A model generated the notes under the pieces. It was given only the letters and a program-made list of their open reading frames with translations, did not search any database and had not been told where the DNA came from. This document shows, in pieces, positions 55,010 through 64,000 of a DNA stretch of 64,000 bases. Numbering within the stretch: position 1 is the first letter of the stretch; each line of letters starts with the position of its first letter. Made by a program: the position numbers and the translations under genes. The stretch comes from Prochilodus magdalenae. Its lineage: Eukaryota; Chordata; Actinopteri; Characiformes; Prochilodontidae. The DNA lies in NCBI GenBank assembly GCA_024036415.1, contig JAMWET010000765.1:876501-940500 (forward strand). The letters run 5' to 3'.

Positions 55010-58000
55010 TTTAGAGTTTAAAATTAGAGGTTGGGGTTGGGGTAGGGTTTAGGTTAGGGTTAGGGCTGGAGCTAGGGTTAGGTCCAGAGCTAAAGTAAAG
55101 GTTGGAGGTTATTTTCATGTTGGAGCTAGTAAAAGGGACGGGGGTGGGGTTAGGGCTGCAGGCAGGTTTCAGGGTTGAGCTAGAGTTAGGGCTGGATCGA
55201 GGGTTAGGGCTGGAGCTAGGGTTAGGAATGGACATAGGATTAGGGAGGGAACTAGTTTTAGAGCTTGAGCTAGGTTTAGGGATGGACCTAGGTATAGGGC
55301 TGGAGCTGGGGTTAGGGATGGACCAAGGTTTAGGGCTGGAGCTAGGGTTAGGGCTGGACCTAGGGTTAGGGCTGGAGATATGGTTAGGGCTAGAGATAAG
55401 GTTAGGGTTGGAGTTTACTTTAGTGTTCGAGCTAGTGTAAGGGATGGGGCTAATGTTAGGGCTGGAGCTAGGGTTAGGGATGGACATAAGGTTAGGGCTG
55501 GAGCTTGGGTTAGGTCTAGAGCTAGGCTTAGAGCTGGGGCTAGGGTTAGGGCTGGACCTAGGGTTAGGTATGGAGCTAAAGTTAATGGTGGGATTATTTT
55601 AGTGTTGGAGCTAGTGTAAGGGATGGGGCTAGGGTTGGGGCTGGAGCTAGGGTTAGGGAGCTAGTGTAAGGGATGGGGCTTGTCTAAGGGATCGAGCTAG
55701 GTTTAGTGCTGGAGCTAGGGTAAGGTATTGAGCTAAAGTAAAGGTTGGAAGTTATTTTAGTGTTGAAGCTATTGTAAGGGATGGGGCTAGGCTTAGAGCT
55801 GGAGCTACGGTTAGGGCTGGACCTAGGGTTAGGAATGGACCTAGGGTTAGGGCTGGAGTTAGGGTTAGGGCTGGAAGTTGGGTTACGTCTAGAGCTAAAG
55901 TTTGGAGGTTATTTTATGTTGGAGCTAGTGTAAGGGGTGGGGCTAGGGATAGGGCTGGAGCTAGGGTTAGGGCCAGAGCTAGGGTTAGGGATGAACCTAT
56001 GGTTAGGGCTGGAGATAGTCATAGGGCTGGAGGTTGGGTTAGGTCTAGAGCTAAAGTTAAGGATAGAGGTTGTTTTAGTGTTGGAGCTAGTGTAAGGGAT
56101 GGGGATAGTTTAGAGGATGGGGCTAGGCTTAAGGCTGGAGCTAGGGTTAGGGATGGACCTAGGGTTAGGGCTGGAGTTTGGGTTAGGTCTAGAGCTAATG
56201 TTAAGGTTGGAGGTTATTTTAGTGTGGTATTTAGTGTAATGGATGGGGCTAGGTATAGGGCTGGATCTAGGGTTAGGGTTGGACCTAGGGTTAGGGCTGG
56301 AGCTAGGGTTAGGGATGGACCTAGGGTTAAGGCTTTAGATTGTCATAGGGCTGGAGGTTGGATTAGGTATTGAGCTAAACTTAATGTTGCAAGTTATTTT
56401 AGTGTTGGAGCTAGTGTAAGGGATGCGGCTAGGCTTAGAGCTGGAGCTAGGGTTAGGGCTGGAGCTAGGGTTAGGTATTGCGCTAATGTTAATATTGGAG
56501 GTTATTTTGGTGTTGGAGCTAGTGTAATAGATGGGGCTAGGGTTAGACCTGGAGATTTTGTTAAGGCTGGAGTGAGGGTTGGGGCTGGACCTAGGGTTAG
56601 GGCTGGAGGTTGGGTTAGGTCTAGAGCTAATCTAAAGGTTGGAGGTTATTTTAGTGTTGGAGCTTGTGTAATGGATGGGGATAGTGTTATGGCTGGAGCT
56701 ATTGTTAGGGCTGGAGCTAGTTAAGGATAGAGGTTGTTTTAGTGTTGGAGCTAGTGTAATGGATGGGGATAGTGTTATGGCTGGAGCTATTGTTAGGGCT
56801 GGAGCTAGTTAAGGATAGAGGTTGTTTTAGTGTTGGAGCTAGTGTAAGGGATGGGGCTAGTTTAGAGGATGGGGCTAGGGTTAGGGCTGGAGCTAGGGTT
56901 AGGGATGGACCTAGGGTTAGGGCTGGAGGTTGGGTTAGGGCTAGAGCTAATGTTAAGGTTGGAGGTTATTTTAGTGTGGTAGCTAGTGTAATGGATGGGG
57001 CTAGGTTTGGGCTGAAGCTAGGGTTAGGGCTGGACCTAGGTTTAGGTATTGAGCTAAAGTTAATGTTGGAGGTTATTTTAGTGTTGTAGATGGGACTAGG
57101 GTTAGGGCTGGAGCTAATGTAAGGGATGGACGTAGGGTTAGGGCTGGAGATAGTCATAGGGCTGGAGTTAAGGTCAGGGCTGAAGGTTGGGTTAGGTCTA
57201 GAGCTAAACTTAAGGTTGGAGGTTATTTTAGTGTTGGAGCTAATGTAAGGGATGGGGCTAGGTTTGGGGCTGGAGCTAGGGTTAGGGCTGGAGCTAAAGT
57301 TAATGTTGGAGTTTATTTTAGTGTTGGAGCTAGTGTAATGGATGGAGCTACTGTTAGGGCTGGAGCTAGGGTTGGGGCTGGACCTAGGGTTAGGGATGGA
57401 GATAGTCATAGGGTTGGTGTTAAGGTGAGGGCTGCAGGTTGGGTTAGGTCTAGAGCTAAAGTTAAGGATAGAGGTTATTTTAGTGTTGGAGCTAGTGTAA
57501 GGGATGGGGCTAGTGTTAGGGGTGGGGATAGGGTTAGGGCTGGACCTAGGGTTAGGTATTGAGCTAAAGTTAATGTTGGAGGTTATTTTAGTGTTGGAGC
57601 TAGTGTAAGGGATGGGGCTAGGGTTAGGGCTGGAGCTAGCGTTAGGGATGGACCTAGGGTTAGGGCTGGAGATAGTCATAAGGCTGGAGTTAAGGTGAAG
57701 GCTGGAGGTTGAGTTAGGTCTAGAGCTAAACTTAAGGTTGGAGGTTATTTTAGTGTTGTAGCTAATGTATGGGATGGGGCTAGGGTTCAGGCTGGAGCTT
57801 GGGTTAGGGCTGGAGGTAAAGTTAAGGTTGGAGGTTATTGTAGTGTTGAAGCTAGTGTAAGGGATGGGGCTAGGGTTGGGGCTGGAGCTAGTGTTAGGGA
57901 TGGACCTCGGGTTAGGGCTGGAGGTAGGGTTAGGGCTGGAGCTAGGGTTAGGGATGGACCTAGGTTTAGGGCTGGGGATAGTCATAGGGCTGGAGTTAAG

Positions 58001-60391
58001 GTGAGGGCTGGAGCTAGGGTTAGGGCTGGAGGTAAAGTTAAGTTTGGAGGTTATCTTAGTGTTGGAACGAGTGTAAGGGATGGGACTAGGCTTAGAGGTG
58101 GATCAAGGTTTAGGGCTGGACCAGGGGTTAGGTATTGAGCTAAAGTTAATGTTGGAGGTTATTTTAGTGTTGGAGCTAGTGTAATGGATGGGGCTATTGT
58201 TAGGGCTGGAGCTAAGGTTGGGGCTGGACCTATGGTTAGTGCTGGAGATAGTCATTGGGCTGGAGGTTTGGTTAGGTCTTGAGCTAAAGTTAAGGAAAGG
58301 GGTTATTTTAGTGTTGGAGCTAGTGTAAGGGATGGGGCTAGTGTAAAGGATGGGGCTAGGGTTAGGGCTGGACCTAGGGTTAGGTATTGAGCTAAAGTGA
58401 ATGTTGGAGTTTATTTTAGTGTTGGAGCTAGTGTAAGGCATGGGGCTAGGGTTGGGGCTGGAGCTAGGGTTAGGGATGGACCTAGGGTAAGGGCTGGAGC
58501 TAGGGTTAGGGCTGTAGTTAGGGTTTGGGCTGGAGATAGTCATAGGGCTGGAGTTAAGGTGAGGGCTGGAGTTAAGGTGAGGGCTGGAGTTAAGGTGAGG
58601 GCTGGAGGTTGGGTTAGGTCTAGAGCTAAACTTAAGGTTGGAGGTTTTTTTAGTGTTGGAGCTAGTGTAAGGGATGGGGCTAGTGTAGAGGATGGGGCTA
58701 GGGTTAGGGCTGGAGCTAGGGTTAGGTATTGAGCTAAAGTTAATGTTGGAGGTTATTTTAGTCTTGGAGCTAGTGTAATTTATGGGGCTCGTGTTAGGGC
58801 TGGAACTATTGTTAGTGCTGGAGCTAGGGTTGGGGCTGGACATAGGGTTGGGGTTGGAAATAGTCATAGGGCTGGATGTTGGTTAGGTCTAGAGCTAAAG
58901 TTAAGGATAGAGGTTATTTTAGTGTTGGAGCTAGTGTAAGGGATGGGGCTAGTGTAAGGGATGGGGCTAGGTTTAGGGCTGGAGCTAGGGTTAGGGCTGG
59001 ACCCAGGGTTAGGTATTGAGCTAAAGTTAATGCTGGAGGTTATTTTAGTGTTGGAGCTAATGTAAGGGATGGGGCTAGGGTTGGGGCTGGAGCTAGGGTT
59101 AGGGATGGACCTAGTGTTAGGGCTGGAGCTAGGGTTAGGGCTGGAGCTAGGGTTAGGGATGGACCTAGGGTTAGGGCTGGAGCTAGGATTAGGGCTGGAG
59201 CTAAGGTTAGAGATGGACCTAGGGTTAGGGATGGAGATAGTCATAGGGCTGGTGTTAAGGTGAGGGCTGCTGGTTGGGTTAGGTCTAGAGCTAAAGTTAA
59301 GGATAGAGGTTATTTTAGTGTTGGAGCTAGTGTAAGGGATGGGGCTAGGGTTGGGGCTGAAGCTAGGGTTAGGGATGGACCTAGGGTTAGCTATTGAGCT
59401 AAAGTTAATGTTGGAGGTTATTTTAGTGTTGGGGCTAAAGCTAGGGTTAGGGATGGACCTAGGGTTAGCTATTGAGCTAAAGTTAATGTTGGAGGTTATT
59501 TTAATGTTGGAGGTAGTGTAATGGATGGGGCTAGGGTTAGGGCTGGAACTAGGGTTAGGGCTGGATGTAAAGTTAAGTTTGGAGTTTATTTTAGTGTTGA
59601 AGCTAGTGTAATGGATGGGGCTAGGGTTAGGGCTGGAGCTATTGTTAGGGCTGGAGCTAGGGTTAGGAAAGGACCTAGTGTTAGGGCTGGAGTTAGGGTT
59701 AGGGCTGGAGGTTGGGTTAGGTCTAGAGCTAATGTTAAGGTTGGAGGATATTTTACTGTTGGAGCTAGGCTAGTGTTAGGGCTGGAGCTAGCTTTAGGGA
59801 TGGAGTTTGGGTTCGGTCAAGAGCTAAAGTTAAGGATAGAGGTTATTTTAGTGTTGGAGCTAGTGTAAGGGATGGGGCTAGTTTAAGGGATGGGGCTAGG
59901 TTTAGGGCTGGACCTAGGGTTAGGGATGGAGCTTGGGTTAGGGCTGGAGGTAGGTTTAGGTCTAGATCTATTTAAGTGTTGGATCTAGTGTAAGGGGATT
60001 GACCTAGGGTTAGGGATGGACCTAGGTTTAGAGCTGGAGCTAGGGTTAGCGATAGAACTAGGTATAGGGCTGGAGCTAGGGTTAGGGATGGACCAAGGTT
60101 TAGTGCTGGACCTAAGATTAGGGCTGGAGGTAGGGTTACGTCTAGAGCTAAAGATAAAGTTTGAGAATTTTTTTGTTTTGCAGCTAGCGTAAGGAATGGG
60201 GATAGGGTTATGGCTGCAGTTAGGCTTCAGGATGGCACTAGGGTTAGGGCTGGAGCTAGTGTTAGGGTGGACCTAGGTTTAGGGCTGGAGCTAGGGTTAC
60301 GGATGGACCTAGGTATAGGGTTGCAGTTGTGGTTAGGGATGGACCTAGGGTTAGGGCTGGAGCTAGGGTTAGGGATGGACATAGGGTTAGG
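55010..60391 (+). repeat. 5.4-kb degenerate 18-bp minisatellite with telomere-like GGGTTAGGG
   Basis: The basic unit alternates GCTGGAGCTAGGGTTAGG and GATGGACCTAGGGTTAGG, both 18 bp. Longer blocks repeat around a second motif (GAGCTAAAGTTAATGTTGGA, then GGTTATTTTAGTGTTGGAG and CTAGTGTAAGGGATGGGG), giving irregular higher-order units of roughly 150-300 bp. Because 18 is divisible by three, long frames stay open on both strands (Asn/Pro/Ser-rich on the minus strand, Gly/Arg/Val/Leu-rich on the plus strand). They show no start context, no domain and no codon conservation. The G-rich + strand has many sets of spaced GGG runs. Confidence 0.95.
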
Positions 60392-62690
60392 GGAAATATT
60401 ACAAAAGTGGTCCAAAATGAATGGGCGGATTAGTGAATCCCCTCCGGGATATTCAATCCGTCTGCGTTCTTAACTTTTTCAATGTTATAGATTAGCGCAT
60501 GTGTCCGGGTCCCAGGACACTTTCGTAATCGTAGTACTGCAGCATAGGAGAGAGCTATCATTTTGTCGGGACCACTACCTTCTGGCACTTTTGTAATCCC
60601 TTAGGGGGGATTCGGGGGCGCGGCCTAGGGTATCACCAAAGTTTCCCGGGACACAGGTAATATTTTCCCTAACCTAAAAAACAATTTTTGTCAAAGTGAT
60701 CCTATCGGCCCCAAACTTCAGCTACATGTTGGGGTTGGCCTCCACCTAGGGGGTGGTCCCAAGACTCCCATTTTGTATCTCTTGATCCGTGGGTCGTATC
60801 GACTCGAAACTTTGCAGGTGGGGTGCTCGGCCCCATACGAGGTCGCTCTGGGAACGCCCTCCCCCTGGGGGCGTGGCTTAACTTTCACATGCTCGAATCG
60901 GCACCAAATTTGGTAGGCAATTAGTTCGGGGCCTTCTGAACCATCTGACCAAGTTTAGTGACGATCGGACCAAACATGGCTGAAATCTGGCACCGGACGA
61001 CTTGATAATCCTGAATTTCAATGGCGGGACACATTCATCATATTGTCGCTGTCCAATGAAAAACATGTATCTCCATTTTTGTCCATTTTTACTTTTATGC
61101 ATCATTTGACCTCAGCTGCTGCCATTTACACTGTGTGAGAATCTCATAATAAATGGACCCACAGAAACAGCCCAAAAGTGTTTGGAAACACGTCTGGTTC
61201 CATTGACTTCCATTCGAATTAAATGAGGTTTTTGGCCTCTCCTGTAAAGTTGCCATTTTGGAGATACTTGTTTTCTTTGGAGAGCGACGATATATTTTGC
61301 CCTAACCAAATTGTTTTTTCACCTACGTCTTAGCTGCCTCAATATGTTATCAAAGGCCTCAACTTGAGCCCCCACATCTAGTTTGGGAATGGTAGGGGCC
61401 ACAGAAGCCGAACGAAAACACTTTGAAATTTCGGCCCTACGGCTTTTTTAACAAAGGACAAAGGTCAAGGACATACGGGCCTGGACGTTTTCGTAATCCC
61501 GGACGCTTTGGTGATATTTTCCCCTAACCAAAACCAAGTTTTGGTGCCACAGCTTAGCTGCCTCAGTATGTTATCAAGGACCTCACTGGGAACCCCCACA
61601 TGAAATCTGGGACTGGTAGGAGCCACGGGAGCCGAACGATAAGACTTTGAAATTACTTTTCCTTGGCTTCAGGATGGTCTGAGGGGGTTACTGGCATAGA
61701 GGATAAGCTGATGCCGAGGTGGTCCGAATGTGCAGAATGAAAGAAAGGAAGGTCGCACCGACATAATTCGGATTAAGTTGGACTCTGGCAAGGTGCCAGA
61801 GCTGCCAAACTCGGCACACATCAGCTTCACCGCAGCCTGATCACGTGGTCTGAATTTGGTGACTCTAGGTCAAAAGGTCAAGGACATATAGGCCTCGGAC
61901 GCATTTGTAATCCCAATTTTGAATGGGCAGCTGCTTTCGTAATATTTCCCCTAACCACGACAAGGTTTTGGTGCTATGGCTTAGACGTCTCTGTATGTCG
62001 TCAGGCCCGTCACCGCAAGTCGCCACCTGAAATTCGGGGCCGGTATGTGCCACGGATGCCGAACGAAAAAAACGTACGAGGCCTGGCAAGAGACAGGAAG
62101 GTGCTAGAATCACCAAATGTGGCACAGGTGGAGCTCCCCAAGCCCTGATAACGTGGCTAGAGTTTGGTGAGTCTATGTTCAAAGGGCAGCATGTTACACT
62201 GTAAATGTGAATGTGGACTTAGGCCTGAAGGTGGAAAAACCCATGTTCGCAGCCCTGACAAGGGACAGGAAGGTTCTATAGTCACCAAACTTGGCACACA
62301 TTCACATCACCGCAGCCTGATGAGATGGCTGGAATTTGGTGGCTCTAAGATGAAAGGTCATGGTTTTAGGTCCAAAACCATTTGAAAAAATATGACTTAT
62401 GAATTTCAATCAGGCCTGGCAAGGGACAGGAAGGTGCTAGAGGTTCCAAACCTGGCACTGGTGTACATCACCAAGCCCTGATAAGATGGCCAGAGTTTGG
62501 TGACTGTATTTCTGAGGCCTTTCAAGCTACAGAGTTCTGACGTATTGGTAATCCCAATTGTGAATAGGTGGACGCTTCCGTAATATTTTCCCCTAACCAC
62601 TACCAAAATTTTTGGAGCTATGGCTTAGCCGCCACCTGAAATTTGGGACCGGTACGTGCCACTGAAGCCGAATGAAAATGTTTTTAAATA
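60392..62690. repeat. Mosaic of two diverged repeated modules, family unknown
   Basis: Module A (ATATTTTCCCCTAACC, GTTTTGGTGC, TGGCTTAGCTGCCT, TATGTTATCA, GCCACGGAAGCCGAACGA-like) occurs at about 61291-61435, 61508-61655, 61934-62075 and, shortened, 62575-62685. A weak start is at 60655, and a further fragment is at about 63895-63950. Module B (CCTGGCAAGGGACAGGAAGG, CACCAAACTTGGCACACAT, AAGCCCTGATAA, CTAGAGTTTGGTGACT) occurs at about 61735-61900, 62081-62180, 62252-62360 and 62412-62530. Spacing is irregular. The first 500 bp also hold CACCAAATTTGGTAGGCAATT-like and TCGAAACTTTGCAGGTGGGG phrases. No protein domain was recognised. Confidence 0.75.
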
Positions 62691-62726
62691 ATAGCTCTCT
62701 TCTTATATAGCAACATAAGCACCCAG

Positions 62727-62740
62727 CCAGCAGAGGGCAG
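62727..62740 (+). promoter_or_regulatory. CTCF-like motif
   Basis: CCAGCAGAGGGCAG matches the core vertebrate CTCF consensus CCASYAGRKGGCR at every position. It stands between the modular repeats and the possible zinc-finger fragment. Sequence match only; binding is unproved. Confidence 0.45.
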
Positions 62741-63011
62741 TATTCCACAGAGTATGTCTATGCCATTTTGGTCAGGGTTTGCTTTTCTGCGGCAGAAAGA
62801 AGATGGAGAGAAGACACTACAGTTTTTACTCTTTTGCAACAATTGGAGGGCCAAAGTCTAACAAATTATTTAACCATAATTTGTTAGAATTAAAGTCTCA
62901 TGTTCAGTTTCCAGTTTTATAAAAAAAAAGCTTAACATCTATCCAAATTGTTGTGTTTTGCTGACATAGAGTTAGAAATTAATTATTTTTGAACTGCTTA
63001 TTTGATTTTAG

Positions 63012-63293
63012 AACTTCCACCGCTGCTACCTGTGCAGGCGTTGGGTAGATTTCCAGGACATCCATAAGCACTTGCAGAGCCCTTCAGGTCATGCAATTTC
63101 GAATTTAAGGGCTCTGCAAGTGGCAGAGACAAAAACAAGGCAGAGGTATTGTACTGTATTTTTGGTTTTATGGCAAAATAATTATTTTATAAACCTCTTA
63201 AGTAAATGTAATTTTTTCACTAGGTCTACAGGAAAAATGACATGTCCGTTGTGCCATGCCCAGGATGTGCCTGATCTGCCGCAATATGGATGA
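63012..63293 (+). CDS. Possible two-exon zinc-binding protein fragment
   Basis: Two candidate exons, 63012-63145 and 63224-63293, have consensus sites (TTGATTTTAG before, AG/GTATT after the first, TTTTTTCACTAG before the second). They join in phase to about 67 residues ending in TGA. The first exon carries CYLCRRWVDF...HKHLQSPSGH, close to a U1-type zinc finger (C-x2-C-x11-H-x6-H). The second adds CPLCHAQD. A possible further donor (TCTGTAAGAC at about 63299) and acceptor (TTTACAGGCTCC at about 63395) lie downstream. No initiator exon was found, and upstream sequence is repeat-rich. It could be a small host gene, a gene fragment carried by a repeat, or chance. I do not recognise the family. 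Confidence 0.35.
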   Translation, partial: NFHRCYLCRRWVDFQDIHKHLQSPSGHAISNLRALQVAETKTRQRYCTVFLVLWQNNYFINLLSKCNFFTRSTGKMTCPLCHAQDVPDLPQYG

Positions 63294-64000
63294 TGTGTCT
63301 GTAAGACTTTACAAACACTAAATATATTGTAATTGGAATGTATTAAATATGTACATTAAAAATAAGAAGTCAAAGCATTTTGTTATGTTTACAGGCTCCA
63401 ATCCACAGTCTCAGGCTGGAGTCAGCTAAAGCTGAGCAATACTTCAGTTATGTAGTGGAGCTGATGGAGTTGCAGATGAAATTTTTTTTTTTTTTTATTG
63501 TAATGTTGTGATGTTTTTCAGGTTCCAGTTCTTTAAGTTGTTCTTTAATTTATTTTGAATTTTTAAAGTAAAAAATCTTTCTTAAAAAACTGCTTATTGT
63601 TGAAGGTAAAATATATTTATATATGTTTAAATTTTTTTTTGTACATTATAACTTTTTGTTAAATAATAATTTTTTGTTAATAAAATCTTTTTTACATTCA
63701 TTGGCATGTTACAGAAAACTTTTGAAATAAATATTGATCATTTTCAAAGGGAAATTGTTGTGTGTCTGTTGATAGATAATTTGTTAATGTTTTCATCTAA
63801 CTCTTACCTTTTTCAAAACTGAAAATTTAAATCTCCGGACTCCCGCTGTGTTGGACACTTTGGTAATACTGATTATGTGTAACAGGACAATTTGGTAAAC
63901 CTTTCCCCTAACCCCTCTGATTATTTTTTGGGAACTATGGTAATCCTAACTGCAAAAAACATTTAAAGCACAGCATGATGTTTTAAAAATGTTTATTCAT

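Noticed and set aside
55010..60391. A true chromosome end or plain interstitial telomere
   Set aside because: TTAGGG is never in a long perfect run. It is part of an 18-bp unit, and ordinary sequence continues on both sides.
55011..60415. Many Asn-Pro-Ser-rich (minus) and Gly-Arg-Val-rich (plus) frames up to 339 residues
   Set aside because: The 18-bp period keeps the frames open on both strands. Frames start and stop at random points in the array, and no unit is kept at codon level.

Overview
Organism and overall picture. This is vertebrate nuclear DNA, most likely from a ray-finned fish. Genes are split by canonical GT-AG introns. Tc1-type transposons, LINE fragments, a long-terminal-repeat remnant and many microsatellites of teleost type lie between and inside the genes. 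No tool could be run, so species and repeat-family names are not fixed. No prokaryotic features, CRISPR arrays or structural RNA genes were seen. Layout: three host genes fill 0-52 kb. The 3' half of FER (non-receptor tyrosine kinase, + strand) ends at 5479. PJA2 (RING-H2 ubiquitin ligase, - strand) spans 17603 back to 10943. MAN2A1 (Golgi alpha-mannosidase II, + strand) spans 21663 to 50330 with a 3'UTR to about 52.1 kb. Splice sites and codon phases join without conflict across all three genes: 8 coding exons and 930 nt for the FER part, 8 exons and 1878 nt (625 aa) for PJA2, 22 exons and 3465 nt (1154 aa) for MAN2A1. Order and orientation match, from general knowledge, the human 5q21 block FER(+)-PJA2(-)-MAN2A1(+). 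The window is therefore the ancestral FER block and not the FES/MAN2A2 paralogous block. The genes do not form one pathway. FER signals downstream of receptors and adhesion, PJA2 ubiquitinates targets and binds protein kinase A, and MAN2A1 trims N-glycans. PJA2 and MAN2A1 start head to head about 2.2-4 kb apart, with CpG-richer DNA at the MAN2A1 side. Repeats inside the genes: a 909-bp internally deleted Tc1 element with near-perfect 0.2-kb arms (FER intron), a 1373-bp decayed Tc1 copy (PJA2 intron), a 5'-truncated L2-type LINE, a 0.8-kb pyrimidine tract, a 1.25-kb 23-bp minisatellite and a CACT-rich tract (MAN2A1 introns). A recurring pattern is that tandem arrays begin within tens of bases of a 5' splice site. 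Distal region 52-64 kb: no recognisable conserved gene. It holds a proline-rich, internally repetitive segment ending in a polypurine tract and a roughly 0.43-kb LTR, then a duplicated 130-bp unit, then 5.4 kb of degenerate 18-bp minisatellite rich in GGGTTAGGG, then about 2.3 kb built from two kinds of shuffled, diverged modules I cannot assign to a known family, and finally a possible two-exon zinc-finger fragment. These distal arrays are the least explained part of the window. I found no convincing new multi-gene system.
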